The position numbers and the translations under genes are program-made. From assembly GCF_003336205.1 (NCBI RefSeq), contig NZ_QPIE01000001.1:1-64000 (forward strand): a stretch of 64,000 nucleotides of DNA, read 5' to 3'. Positions 19,110 through 27,989 of this stretch are shown here, in pieces. The notes under the pieces are model-generated. The model had not been told where the DNA came from. It did not search any database and saw only the letters and a program-made list of their open reading frames with translations. The stretch's first letter is position 1. Every line of letters begins with the position of its first letter. Source of the stretch: Chryseobacterium lacus. GTDB taxonomy: Bacteria > Bacteroidota > Bacteroidia > Flavobacteriales > Weeksellaceae.

Positions 19110-19451
19110 ATGTTTACGCATATATTCTTACTTTTTGTGTCAACAATATTTTTAGTAATTGCTTACTTCATTAAGTATAAAAAAAGATATCATCTGATTG
19201 CCGGGTACACTGATCATCATAAAAATGATAAGGAAAAAGTGAAGTTTAAAGCTAATTTAATAGCAGATTCTGCATTTTTCTTTGCCCTCCTGTTGATCGT
19301 TTTTTCAATACTCAATTTTTATGTTGATTGGTTTAAATCCACCATTGAAGGACTTGACGGAATGTTTATCATACTTGTTTCTTTGTTGTTCACTGTAGTA
19401 TTCTACGTTATGTTATATTTTTTAAAAATATCTCGTCTTAAAAAGAAATAA
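19110..19451 (+). CDS. Small membrane protein, DUF3784-like
   Basis: A 113-residue protein with three hydrophobic segments (about residues 3-20, 50-70 and 80-102) and a short basic C-terminus ending KKK. The sequence KKRYHLIAGY after the first segment is the hallmark of DUF3784 and related small membrane proteins, whose function is unknown. The ATG at 19110 was chosen over a GTG at 19080 that adds ten nonhydrophobic residues. Confidence 0.65.
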   Translation: MFTHIFLLFVSTIFLVIAYFIKYKKRYHLIAGYTDHHKNDKEKVKFKANLIADSAFFFALLLIVFSILNFYVDWFKSTIEGLDGMFIILVSLLFTVVFYVMLYFLKISRLKKK

Positions 19452-19667
19452 ATACCCGATTTCTTTTTAAATATGGCAAATATTGAGGCGAAGTTAACAT
19501 TAAATATTGCACACAATCTATCTCAAACTTTTTTGAGTCCCAATTTGCAGCTATATGGTTTCTTTAAGTTTATCGTACATCATTGGGCAAACTTTGTTCA
19601 TTGAAGTAAAAATTGCCGCATCAAAATCAGGCGATTTTGTAATGCTTGATAGGGTTATAACAGCATA

Positions 19668-19703
19668 GAAAAGCCGTTACGGAAATTTCCGTAACGGCTT
19701 TTC
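19668..19703. terminator. Perfect 36-base palindromic terminator
   Basis: GAAAAGCCGTTACGGAAA (19668-19685) is followed immediately by its exact reverse complement (19686-19703). It lies 15 bases beyond the stop of the leftward T9SS cargo gene and works on the minus strand, reading into a T/A-rich tail. Confidence 0.85.
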
Positions 19704-19718
19704 ATTATATAAATTCTA

Positions 19719-22700
19719 TCATTTATTTCTTATCATCAGTTTCGTGCTTCCGTAGTTGACGGCTGATCCTGTGATATTCATGATCAGAACTCCTGTCGGA
19801 AGGCTGGGGTTTTCAAACAGTAACTCATTCCGGCCTTCATTCAGAAAAACTTTGGTACTGTACTGAATCTTCCCGGTCATGTCATAAATGGTGACGTTCG
19901 CAAAAGTGTTGATTTCGCTGTACAGCAAAGCATTGAATGTTCCGTTGGAAGGATTCGGATACACCACATATTCATTCTTCATCAGCGTCAGCAGGCTTTC
20001 ATAACCTTCGGGTGCCGTTTTGGTGAATTTAACGTCTTTAATGACCAAATCCAACATATTGGTTTCTGCTTTTGCGGGCAAAAAGGTAAAAGTAAGTGTG
20101 GTGAGGTCTTCTACCGTCATCTTCGCACTGTTGCCTTCAGATTTAAAATAATCGAAAGGAATATAATAGGTCTGTTCGTAATTTTTAATATTCAGCGGCG
20201 CTTTATACTGGTTTTTCCACTCTTTCACCGAAGATTTTACCAGGCCGATATCCAGCAGTCCACTGCCTTTTGCCGTGAAGGCGATAAATTTATATTCGCT
20301 GTAATCATCAGGAAGATTTCCCGGATATAAAGATTTGTACAAGGTGATGTAATCATCCGTTTTGGTGGTCAGATTTACCGTTCTGTGCACGGCTTTTTCG
20401 TCATTTTTGTACACCCTGTCGAAATTATTGTACACTCTGTAATTCTCAATTTTGGTGTACTGCTTATCATAATCCAGTCCCCAGTTTCCGTCTGCATGGT
20501 AGAATGCATCTTGGATCTGTCCGTTGACTTTAATTAGCCCGTCGAATTCATAAGAATCCTTAATTTCGATGGAGATAGTCTGTTCCCCGTCGGAGTTCAG
20601 TGGTTCGTAGCGCATTCCGTATCCGTTGGTTTCGGTATGGTTCTCTTCCATTTCAATCTCGATAGATTGCCCTCTTTCCACACTTCTCAGTTTCATCACC
20701 AGATTGATTCCTTCTCTGGAAATTTTCGCAACATAGGTTTTGGGAAGTTTTTGAACTTCTGTCTGAATGACCGGAAGCGAACCGTTGAGATTCGTTAGAA
20801 TATCTTCTACCAGTTTCACCGTATATGCAGGAGTTGTAGCCCAAACCTGGAAGTTATACACATCCTTCGACTGGATATATTCCTTCACGAACCAGTTGGT
20901 CTGAAGCGAATAGTGAGAGTCTGTATCATTCAGCCCGACCGCAAAAGAGATGGCATACTCTACCGACCCATTTCGTTGTTTAATGGCCTGTTCCAGGAAG
21001 TTATACCCTTTTATTTTTACGGTTTTCACGTACAGTATTTCCGCACCTCTCAGCCTGTCGCAGGATGCCTTGGTATGGTTGTAGACTTTATTGGCCGTTC
21101 TCACTCCCAATACGACGGCCTTTGTTTTCGCGCTCAGTGAGAAATCCACACTTAGCACTTCCTCAGCTATGGTATAATCCAGAATATCGGTAGGAGATGT
21201 AACATGAGCTACACTCCCGGGCACCAACTGTGATGGAAACATATTCAGCATCGTAAGTCCTGCGAGGGAGTTCTGAGAAGCATAATATCCGTTATTGGCA
21301 GCCAGTACATTTTTATTAAAGATCAAGGCATCTGTTTTCTCGAGCTTCGTTGGAAGACTTTTCTTTTTTCTTTGCAAATATCTTTTGGTTACGGCATCTC
21401 CCAAGCTTTCACTTTCGAGTCCACCGTCGTTTCCGGGGCTAACGTCGTCGGCTTCAATGATGATGGGAATTTCAAGCAATCCAGCGCAACCGTTCGCATC
21501 CAAAGTATTTACCGTCACGATGTACAGGCCTGCTTCTGTGAAGTTGAAATTCACTACACTCTGATTCGGGAATAGTCCCGTTCCTCCTCCCTGCAGATTC
21601 CAGGAAAAACTGCTGAAGAGATTTACATTGGCTAAAGTCAGTTGCTTGGTTACCGAACCATTTCCGGGCACTGAACCCGTGATATCCACCACTGGAGTTA
21701 CCGACTGATACACCGTCACCGTACTGGTTTTGGTATTATATCCAGCTGCGTTGGTAGCAGTCATCGAGACTGTATACGTTCCTGGAGTTGTGTATGATTT
21801 TACAGGATTCATCACCGTGCTAATGGTACCGTCGCCGAAATCCCAATGATACGTTACGGGATCCGTTCCCGTAGTAGTATTGGTAAAAACAAATGAATGA
21901 TCTGACAGACATTGTGCTGCAGCATTCACGGAAAAATCTGCTACAGGAGCAATTACAGGAGCCACAACGCATGATGGCAGTGAAGCAGAAAAGTTGGCGT
22001 AATGCATTTCCCCGGCATTCTGTTTAAAAGATTTTGCAATCAGCTGTCCTTCAATATTACTGCTATGTCCATTCTTATCCACATCAGCAAAAGGCGCAAA
22101 AATGGTTCCTTCTACAGTATCACCGTTGACCATTTTGATCTCGGTAGCGTTATAAAAATTATAAATCACATACGGGCAATTGGCTTTTCCGCCAAATCCG
22201 GGCTGGTTCCACACTTTCCAGTTGAAACTTCCTGCAGCATTCACATTAATCACCAGAATTCTGTTGGCATTTGGCTGATTAACGAACGTAATTTCCGAAA
22301 CACTGTTCAGATCTGTTCCTTTAATATTCAGATAATTAATTCCGTTCTGCAGCGTTATTTTAATCTGATTCGGAAGATTGGCAATATCCACAGGATTCCC
22401 GTTCGGGTTGGTAAGCTTGGCATTATGGGTACATTGAGAAAGATCCAGTGAAGCCGCTCTCATCTGCGTAAAAGCACTGGCAAAATCAATCAGATTACCT
22501 TGATTCACCGGGTTATTTTGTGGGCTTACATTTCCGAAAAACGGGGCGTTGTTTTGTAAAGAAATCCGAGGAGTGCTGTCGTAGCCACCGTTGGTCTTCG
22601 TGATTCTGATATTGGCATTAGCACCATTTTGGTCTTTATACCAAACTTTTGCATTGGTAAGATCTCCTATTTTCACATAGCCTTTATTCAACTTCAGGTC

Positions 22701-22976
22701 GCCGTTGCCCTGGAAAAGCAGTTTACCGCCCACAACGAGACCAATCGCCTGACCGCCGACCAGAAAGCTTCCGGCATTGTGAATGGCCACCTGATAATTT
22801 CCAGCAATCGTCAGATTACCTCCGGCGGCAACCGGGCCTTCCGATTCGTTTGATTTCAGTTCGAGATTGTTTTCTACAAAAACGTTAAAGCCCAAAGCAG
22901 GACTGACAGGGTTCTGAGATCGCAGGAAGGATCCACACAGAAGCAACACCCAAACTAAGAATAGTTGTGATTTCAT
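19719..22976 (-). CDS. T9SS cargo: choice-of-anchor A domain, PKD domain, type A sorting domain
   Basis: A 1085-residue secreted surface protein. The signal peptide covers residues 1-20 (ending FLRSQ). Residues about 25-335 form a choice-of-anchor A domain, with EGPVAAGGNLTIAG near 45 and a closing NIEGQLIAKSFKQNAGEMH stretch. Residues about 343-425 are a PKD domain (YHWDFGDGTISTV). A second PKD/Ig-like unit follows to about 510, then a 480-residue region I do not recognise. The C-terminal 80 residues (VVYPNPSNGTF, then VTIYDMTGK, ending KLMIRNK) are a type A T9SS sorting signal. Export through SprA (encoded at 1518-8555) is expected. The ligand is unknown; adhesion is the usual role of such domain mixes. 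Confidence 0.9.
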   Translation of the reverse strand: MKSQLFLVWVLLLCGSFLRSQNPVSPALGFNVFVENNLELKSNESEGPVAAGGNLTIAGNYQVAIHNAGSFLVGGQAIGLVVGGKLLFQGNGDLKLNKGYVKIGDLTNAKVWYKDQNGANANIRITKTNGGYDSTPRISLQNNAPFFGNVSPQNNPVNQGNLIDFASAFTQMRAASLDLSQCTHNAKLTNPNGNPVDIANLPNQIKITLQNGINYLNIKGTDLNSVSEITFVNQPNANRILVINVNAAGSFNWKVWNQPGFGGKANCPYVIYNFYNATEIKMVNGDTVEGTIFAPFADVDKNGHSSNIEGQLIAKSFKQNAGEMHYANFSASLPSCVVAPVIAPVADFSVNAAAQCLSDHSFVFTNTTTGTDPVTYHWDFGDGTISTVMNPVKSYTTPGTYTVSMTATNAAGYNTKTSTVTVYQSVTPVVDITGSVPGNGSVTKQLTLANVNLFSSFSWNLQGGGTGLFPNQSVVNFNFTEAGLYIVTVNTLDANGCAGLLEIPIIIEADDVSPGNDGGLESESLGDAVTKRYLQRKKKSLPTKLEKTDALIFNKNVLAANNGYYASQNSLAGLTMLNMFPSQLVPGSVAHVTSPTDILDYTIAEEVLSVDFSLSAKTKAVVLGVRTANKVYNHTKASCDRLRGAEILYVKTVKIKGYNFLEQAIKQRNGSVEYAISFAVGLNDTDSHYSLQTNWFVKEYIQSKDVYNFQVWATTPAYTVKLVEDILTNLNGSLPVIQTEVQKLPKTYVAKISREGINLVMKLRSVERGQSIEIEMEENHTETNGYGMRYEPLNSDGEQTISIEIKDSYEFDGLIKVNGQIQDAFYHADGNWGLDYDKQYTKIENYRVYNNFDRVYKNDEKAVHRTVNLTTKTDDYITLYKSLYPGNLPDDYSEYKFIAFTAKGSGLLDIGLVKSSVKEWKNQYKAPLNIKNYEQTYYIPFDYFKSEGNSAKMTVEDLTTLTFTFLPAKAETNMLDLVIKDVKFTKTAPEGYESLLTLMKNEYVVYPNPSNGTFNALLYSEINTFANVTIYDMTGKIQYSTKVFLNEGRNELLFENPSLPTGVLIMNITGSAVNYGSTKLMIRNK

Positions 22977-23528
22977 TTGTGTTTTTTATCATTTGTGCTG
23001 CAAAGATAATTCATTTTTAAAGTTCTTTTACAGAACTTGCTATTTTTTACATATTATCTGTAAAATATCATGTAAATAAAAGTTGTTTTGATTCTGCGAC
23101 ACTTTCTTATCTACGTAAAAATGCAAAGATGAAATCGCTAGATTCATGCAAAGGCGCAAAACGTTAAATTGCACCTGATACGGATTGCAAATCCACGACA
23201 TCGGACGTTGCTTTTCTTTGGTTTTAAGCATGCACAACAGGTATAATAAGTAAGTACAGCCAACAACAAGCCTAAAATAATTTGTCTGATTACAACGGCA
23301 GGTTGTGAAACTTGCCTTCAACATAACCTCACTGTACATCACATTCAAAAACGTTGTTTCCAGCCACGGTATCGCCAAATACCGGAACAAAACAAATGAT
23401 TACCATTTAGAGGAATCTCCAAACTGCGTAAACTCTACTGACATAGATGAAACCTTGTGGATGCAAGTTGGTTTTTGCAGAATTCCACAAAAAGAGTATC
23501 TTTAAAACCTACATTCTAAAAACTAACT
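22977..23528. other. Gene-free interval with promoter and short palindrome
   Basis: At 23001-23008 the plus strand reads CAAAGATA, a minus-strand TATCTTTG -7 element 25 bases before the T9SS cargo start. A short palindrome lies at 23182-23194 (listed separately). Open frames across the interval lack recognisable protein features and are Cys/Leu-rich, as expected of noncoding sequence. Nothing else stands out. Confidence 0.55.
23182..23194. repeat. Short palindrome, REP-like
   Basis: GGATT-GCA-AATCC, a 13-base imperfect palindrome inside a TGATACGGATTGCAAATCCAC context. This kind of sequence recurs in Bacteroidota intergenic DNA and is often associated with REP-type elements. Only one copy is seen in this gap. 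Confidence 0.35.
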
Positions 23529-24494
23529 ATGTCTTTAACATTTTTACTTCTTGTCCTGATCGCCATTGTGGTGATCGTCGGAATCATTACCAAAAAACTC
23601 GATATTCTCACCTACACTCCACCCGATAAATACGGCAAACAGGTTGCCAACGGCGTGAAATGGAAACCCGTAACCTTTATCCTGCTTGCAGCACTTGCCG
23701 CCTTGGCACAGCCTATGAATTATGATGTCATCAGCGTGGGACACAAAGGCCTGCTCATCAATTTGCTGGGCGACCGAAGAGGTGTTTCCGATACCGAAGA
23801 AGTTTCAGGAGTAGTGTTCTACAACAAATACACCCAGGAAATTCAGGAAATCCCGCTCGATCAGCGGCATATCGAATATCCGGAATCCATCATCGTAGCG
23901 AAAGGCGGTTTCCCCTGCCCGATTAAACCTTCATTCAACTATTCTGTGAAGGAATCTACCGCGTCAGATATGTTTACGAACCTGAGGTCTACCTACAAGA
24001 AAGGCGGACTGGAAGCTATTCAGGACGGATGGCTGAACAACGCCATCATTGGTGCCATCAATGATGTGGCAAACCGGCATTCGATTGATTACCTCTTCAA
24101 CAACCGGGAAACCTACGAAGCGGAAATTCTGTCGGAAGTAAATAAAAGAATCGGGAAATGGTTTATGGTTTCTCAGTTGAAAACCAATATCCAGCCGCCG
24201 AAAGCCATCCGCCAGTCCATTGAAGACAAGGCGACAGCCGATGCAGACGCAATTAAAGCGGAAGCGCAGGCACGTGTTGCTCAGGCCGATGCGCAGAGAA
24301 AAATCCAGTTGGCAAAAGGTGATTCTGCCTCTATTGTTATTCGTGCGCAGGCAGATGCAAAAGCGATCAGCCTGAAGCAACAGGAAATTACGCCTACCTA
24401 TGTGGAATACCAGCGCGTGCTGAAATGGGACGGTGTCATGCCGACAACCACATTAGGAAGCGGCAGCGGAACGCTGTTGAATCTGAGTAAGTAA
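23529..24494 (+). CDS. SPFH/band-7 domain membrane protein
   Basis: A 321-residue protein with an N-terminal membrane segment (residues 2-20), a second hydrophobic stretch at about 49-63, and then an SPFH (stomatin/prohibitin/flotillin/HflK) domain at about 68-240. A long Ala/Gln/Lys-rich helix follows (KATADADAIKAEAQARVAQ onward, about 233-290) that probably forms the coiled-coil oligomerisation arm. Such proteins build membrane-associated scaffolds that modulate proteases or lipid domains. The specific partner is unknown. It is flanked on both sides by gene-poor DNA with short palindromes. Confidence 0.85.
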   Translation: MSLTFLLLVLIAIVVIVGIITKKLDILTYTPPDKYGKQVANGVKWKPVTFILLAALAALAQPMNYDVISVGHKGLLINLLGDRRGVSDTEEVSGVVFYNKYTQEIQEIPLDQRHIEYPESIIVAKGGFPCPIKPSFNYSVKESTASDMFTNLRSTYKKGGLEAIQDGWLNNAIIGAINDVANRHSIDYLFNNRETYEAEILSEVNKRIGKWFMVSQLKTNIQPPKAIRQSIEDKATADADAIKAEAQARVAQADAQRKIQLAKGDSASIVIRAQADAKAISLKQQEITPTYVEYQRVLKWDGVMPTTTLGSGSGTLLNLSK

Positions 24495-24540
24495 CCCGAA
24501 TCGGAACATAGAGAATAGACGAAAATTGACAAAACGGCAT

Positions 24541-24600
24541 ATAGAGACGTTGAACGCAACGTCTTCAATTACACGCAACGTCTTCATTTGCATGCAACAT
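24541..24600. repeat. REP-like repeats next to a RAYT remnant
   Basis: GACGTTG-aacg-CAACGTC at 24546-24563 forms a hairpin. The 13-base unit CGCAACGTCTTCA occurs at 24555-24567 and again at 24574-24586, and a degenerate GCAAC follows at 24594. In Bacteroidota this type of palindrome flanks REP-associated tyrosine transposase genes; the remnant of one begins 30 bases downstream. Confidence 0.65.
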
Positions 24601-24629
24601 ACCATACCACGCCTTAAAACAGAATGATA

Positions 24630-24722
24630 ATGTCCAAATTTCAAAATAAATACATCCAGTCTGCCCGTTTGCAAAATTGGGATTACCGATGGGCAGGTGC
24701 CTATTTCATCGGGATAATATAG
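24630..24722 (+). pseudogene. REP-associated tyrosine transposase (RAYT) remnant
   Basis: An ATG at 24630 opens a frame reading MSKFQNKYIQSARLQ and then NWDYRWAGAYFI. This closely follows the N-terminus of Bacteroidota RAYT (IS200/Y1-like) transposases (NKYR...SARLQNWDY...GAYFITICT). After about 30 codons the match ends and the frame closes; none of the HUH or tyrosine catalytic motifs is present. This is the 5' stub of a deleted transposase gene, with its REP-like palindromes still in place upstream. The exact right end is uncertain by a few bases. Confidence 0.7.
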
Positions 24723-24821
24723 TACTCACGCTTTTTTGTAAACTCATATTATCTTTCGCATAGCCTTAGCATTGTGTCCATCTCACCACAGACAATAGTA
24801 AGTTTTCACTAAATTTGCACC

Positions 24822-25427
24822 ATGAAAATCATCTGCATCGGAAGAAACTACCGCGAACACGCCGAAGAACTCGGAAATGAAATACCGGAAAAACCGGTGA
24901 TCTTTATGAAACCCGACACTGCACTGCTGAAAGGCCGCGATTTCTATCTCCCCGAATTCTCACAGGACATCCATTACGAACTGGAAGTAGTCCTGAAAAT
25001 CTCCAGAAACGGGAAATATATTCTTAAAGAAAATGCTTCTCAGTATTATCATGAAATAGGTTTGGGTATCGATTTTACGGCACGCGATCTCCAGTCGGAA
25101 CTGAAATCCAAAGGACTGCCTTGGGAACTGGCGAAAGGCTTTGACGGATCAGCAGCGGTAAGTTCCTTTTACTCAAAATCAGAATTTAATCTGGAGAACC
25201 TTAGCTTTTCACTTCAGAAAAATAAGACTGTGGTACAGAGCGGAAACACCCGCGACATGATGTTTTCCTTCGACGAAATCATCTCTTTTGTTTCCCAGTT
25301 TTTCACCCTTCGCACCGGCGACCTCATCTTCACCGGCACACCGAAAGGCGTAGGAAAAATAGCAGAAAACGACCTTCTGGAAGCCTGGCTGGAAAATAAA
25401 AAAATAATGGACATTACCATCTGTTAG
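24822..25427 (+). CDS. Fumarylacetoacetate hydrolase (FAH) family protein
   Basis: A 201-residue protein of the FAH superfamily, which cleaves or isomerises C-C bonds in diketo acids or decarboxylates oxaloacetate. The metal-binding residues are visible: HYELEVVLK (Glu53, Glu55) and the Asp of GIDFTARDLQ near residue 84, plus the catalytic-region sequence GDLIFTGTPKGVGK near 165-178. The short, single-domain form resembles acylpyruvase/oxaloacetate decarboxylase (FAHD1-like) enzymes more than true fumarylacetoacetase. A TAAATTTG-like -7 element lies about 9 bases before the ATG. It converges with the DUF417 gene, overlapping it by 14 bases. Confidence 0.88.
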   Translation: MKIICIGRNYREHAEELGNEIPEKPVIFMKPDTALLKGRDFYLPEFSQDIHYELEVVLKISRNGKYILKENASQYYHEIGLGIDFTARDLQSELKSKGLPWELAKGFDGSAAVSSFYSKSEFNLENLSFSLQKNKTVVQSGNTRDMMFSFDEIISFVSQFFTLRTGDLIFTGTPKGVGKIAENDLLEAWLENKKIMDITIC

Positions 25428-26016
25428 AACGGTAAACGGTGGTATCCCTTAATTTCTGAGCACAGTCGGAAGCGCAAATCAATCCGACAGCCAGCATAAT
25501 AACATCTTTCAGCACCAGGCGCCCCGCTCCGGACAGGTAAGGAAATCCGTGTTGAGGAGTAGGAAAATCACCGCCCAAATTGGGAACGTACACTTCCGGC
25601 GTGGTGATCAGAAAGGAAAGAGTCACCAGAGACATTCCGAAGGTGAGCATCCCACCCCAAAATCCTATCCGGGGAAACCATATTCCGAGAAAAGTGAGTA
25701 TCCCGATAACGATAATCACTGCACCCAGCCCATAAGAGAACACATAGGTTCGGTTTTCCGTGTGCCAGTCGATATTCTTCTGAACCGTTTTGCCTTCCGG
25801 ATTTTTATATTCCTGATATTCGGGAGCCTCTTTGGAATAGAAAAACGACATCAGCGGACTGTTAGCTACAAACGGCACAATACCGTCGGCTTCGTACTGG
25901 TATATTTTCAGTCCGCCAATCCACACCATCACAATCAGAATTGCTGCTCGGGCAACATTAATAAAATGCCTCTGACTGACAGCTATGAAATTAATAAAGG
26001 TTTTCATGATCTCCAT
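25414..26016 (-). CDS. DUF417 (YkgB) family membrane protein
   Basis: A 200-residue inner-membrane protein with four hydrophobic segments (about residues 14-33, 88-112, 116-138 and 165-185). The features IVMVWIGGLKIYQYEADGIVP and SPLMSFFY are those of the DUF417/YkgB family, which in Enterobacteria includes the hypochlorous-acid-stress protein RclC. Function here is unknown. The start could be 26016 or 26007; the second has a GGAG just upstream. The 3' end overlaps the convergent FAH-family gene by 14 bases. Confidence 0.83.
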   Translation of the reverse strand: MEIMKTFINFIAVSQRHFINVARAAILIVMVWIGGLKIYQYEADGIVPFVANSPLMSFFYSKEAPEYQEYKNPEGKTVQKNIDWHTENRTYVFSYGLGAVIIVIGILTFLGIWFPRIGFWGGMLTFGMSLVTLSFLITTPEVYVPNLGGDFPTPQHGFPYLSGAGRLVLKDVIMLAVGLICASDCAQKLRDTTVYRSNRW

Positions 26017-26130
26017 ACTTTTAAATGACTGCAAATTTATGAAAAATAAGAAGGACAGGAATTTCAGGTCTCCAAACTGACTTGCACAAATCAACCCGAT
26101 AAAATACCTTTACATTTTAATAATCATCTC

Positions 26131-26781
26131 ATGACAACAATACTTTCAAACGAATTTTCCCTCGTGAATTCGTGGATCAATGCGCTTCGGAATGTGAACA
26201 CCCAACAAGACCGCATGAAGTTCCGCCGGAATCTGGAACGCATTGGTGAAATTGCCGCTTATGAAATCAGCAAAGGTTTGAAACAGACTGAACTTGAAAT
26301 TCAGACTCCTCTGGATACAGTTCAAGTCAAAGATATCGCCGTGCAACCCGTTGTTACTACCATTCTGAGAGCCGGTGTTCCCCTTTTTCAGGGAATTTTA
26401 AATTACTTCGACGAAGCCGATTGTGGTTTTGTTGCCGCTTACAGAAAGCACGATGCCAACGATTATTTCTCCATCAAACAGGATTATCTTACCTGCCCGA
26501 ATATCGACGGACGGCCGCTTATTGTAGCCGATCCCATGCTTGCGACAGGAGCAAGTCTGATAGAAGCACTGAAAGATCTTCTGAATCATGGAAAGCCTTC
26601 GCAACTGCATATTGTAGCCGCCATTGCCAGCAGAGAAGGCGTGGAAACACTAGAAAAAGCCTACCCTGAAGCCCACATTTGGGTGGGTGCTATGGATGAC
26701 CATCTTACTTCCAAAGGGTACATCAGTCCGGGATTGGGCGATGCCGGAGACTTAAGTTACGGAGAAAAACTGCAACGTTAA
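26131..26781 (+). CDS. upp: Uracil phosphoribosyltransferase
   Basis: A 216-residue salvage enzyme that converts uracil and PRPP to UMP in the cytoplasm. The PRPP-binding loop is VADPMLATGASL at residues 132-143. The uracil-binding C-terminal region YISPGLGDAGDLSYG and the internal TTILRAGVPLFQG at 76-88 are family signatures. Length is normal. A TACCTTTA -7-like element lies about 20 bases before the ATG. No linked pyrimidine genes are present. Confidence 0.96.
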   Translation: MTTILSNEFSLVNSWINALRNVNTQQDRMKFRRNLERIGEIAAYEISKGLKQTELEIQTPLDTVQVKDIAVQPVVTTILRAGVPLFQGILNYFDEADCGFVAAYRKHDANDYFSIKQDYLTCPNIDGRPLIVADPMLATGASLIEALKDLLNHGKPSQLHIVAAIASREGVETLEKAYPEAHIWVGAMDDHLTSKGYISPGLGDAGDLSYGEKLQR

Positions 26782-26817
26782 AAAAGGATTCAGTTTTCAG
26801 ATTTAATATCTTTTCAA

Positions 26818-27468
26818 TTAATCCAAAGCCATTACCAGAACACTTACGGTGTTATTCCCGGACTTGAGGATTTCCCAGGCGACAGCACTCATGGTGTTCC
26901 CTGTCGTGAATACGTCGTCAATAATTAGAATATGACGGTGCTGAACGGGTTTAGTCAGTGAAAAAAGATTTTCTGTCTGTTTCCGGTGGGACTTATCCTG
27001 CAAAGCCTGCGCTTTTCTGTTATAATTTCGGTGGATCAGTTCATGATCAAACGGAATTTGCCATTGTTCGGATAGTTTCTCCGTGAAAAGGTGCAGTTGA
27101 TTATACCCTCTTTTCCTCAGTTTTTTTGGATGAAGCGGCACCGTCACCAGAAGATCCGGTTTTTTTGTCCCGAAATCCACATGATCTGCTGTCCAATCGG
27201 CAATCACCAAACCTGCTTTTTCTCTTCCGCTGTATTTCAGGGCATGAATGATTTTGCGCGAAAGGCCTTCCTCTTCAAAATGCACCAGTGCAAAGGCATG
27301 TTGTACCGGAAAGAGAAGCGTACACTTGTGTTTCAGTTCATTGTCATCTAAGAAATTCCAGTGTGTAAAGTGAATCTGAACAAAGCATAACTCACAGACC
27401 AGCTGATCACCCTGTATAATCCTATTGCAGTGCAGACAACGGTTCGGAAAAAGCAGATCCAGTAACAT
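26818..27468 (-). CDS. comF: ComF family phosphoribosyltransferase-fold protein
   Basis: A 216-residue ComF-family protein. It has an N-terminal zinc-finger-like pair (CLHC at about residues 11-14 and CELC at about 26-29) and a C-terminal phosphoribosyltransferase fold with the PRPP loop ILIIDDVFTTGNTMSAVA near residue 180. ComF acts in uptake and handling of transforming DNA in naturally competent bacteria, and the family is found widely without proven competence. The start MLLDLLFPN is chosen because upstream codons extend into the divergent queD promoter. Distance to queD is 73 bases. Confidence 0.9.
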   Translation of the reverse strand: MLLDLLFPNRCLHCNRIIQGDQLVCELCFVQIHFTHWNFLDDNELKHKCTLLFPVQHAFALVHFEEEGLSRKIIHALKYSGREKAGLVIADWTADHVDFGTKKPDLLVTVPLHPKKLRKRGYNQLHLFTEKLSEQWQIPFDHELIHRNYNRKAQALQDKSHRKQTENLFSLTKPVQHRHILIIDDVFTTGNTMSAVAWEILKSGNNTVSVLVMALD

Positions 27469-27528
27469 GGGAATAAAGATAATTATTTCTGCGGAATCCA
27501 CACTTCCATCCTCAATCCAAAAAAACTG

Positions 27529-27536
27529 TACCTTTG
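27529..27536 (+). promoter_or_regulatory. -7 element directly at the queD start
   Basis: TACCTTTG matches TAnnTTTG and ends five bases before the queD ATG at 27542, so the mRNA would have little or no 5' leader. No clear -33 element is seen. Confidence 0.45.
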
Positions 27537-27541
27537 CATCC

Positions 27542-27985
27542 ATGATACGCATCACCAAAATTTTCACTTTCGAAACCGCCCATGTTCTATACAATTATGA
27601 CGGTAAATGCAAAAATATGCACGGTCATTCCTACAAACTTTTTGTAACCGTGAAAGGAACTCCTATTAACGATCTGAATCATCCGAAAAACGGGATGGTG
27701 ATTGACTTTGGTGATATTAAAAAAATTGTAAAAGAAGAAATTACCGAAATCTGGGATCATGCTGTTCTGGTACACGGCGGATCGCCGCACATTGAACTCG
27801 GACAGGATCTGGAACAGAAAGGACACAAAGTCATTTACTGTGATTTCCAGCCGACCTGTGAAAATATGCTCTACGCTATTGCTTCCAGAATAAAATCCCG
27901 TCTGCCGGATGGAATTTCTTTGGCCTATCTGAAACTCCACGAAACCGAAAATTCCTATGGCGAATGGATCGCCGAGGAAAATTAG
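27542..27985 (+). CDS. queD: 6-carboxy-5,6,7,8-tetrahydropterin synthase (QueD family)
   Basis: A 147-residue pterin enzyme of the 6-pyruvoyl-tetrahydropterin synthase/QueD family, the second step of queuosine and 7-deazaguanine synthesis from dihydroneopterin triphosphate. The zinc ligands His14, His27 and His29 are visible, and the catalytic Cys23 lies in the Cys-x3-HGH arrangement that marks QueD proper. The conserved acid in LHETENSYGEW is present near the end. Other queuosine genes are not nearby. The stop lies 4 bases before the LpxH-like gene, so the two are cotranscribed. Confidence 0.92.
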   Translation: MIRITKIFTFETAHVLYNYDGKCKNMHGHSYKLFVTVKGTPINDLNHPKNGMVIDFGDIKKIVKEEITEIWDHAVLVHGGSPHIELGQDLEQKGHKVIYCDFQPTCENMLYAIASRIKSRLPDGISLAYLKLHETENSYGEWIAEEN

Positions 27986-27989
27986 TCTC

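Noticed and set aside
19473-19604. 43-codon frame starting MANIEAKLTLNIAH
   Set aside because: It has an ATG but no Bacteroidota promoter, no recognised family and no neighbour support. It could be a gene fragment but cannot be shown.
23040-23390. 116-codon minus-strand open frame upstream of the T9SS cargo gene
   Set aside because: Cys/Leu/Tyr-rich sequence with no recognisable fold. It covers the cargo gene's promoter region and the REP-like palindrome, so it is probably noncoding.
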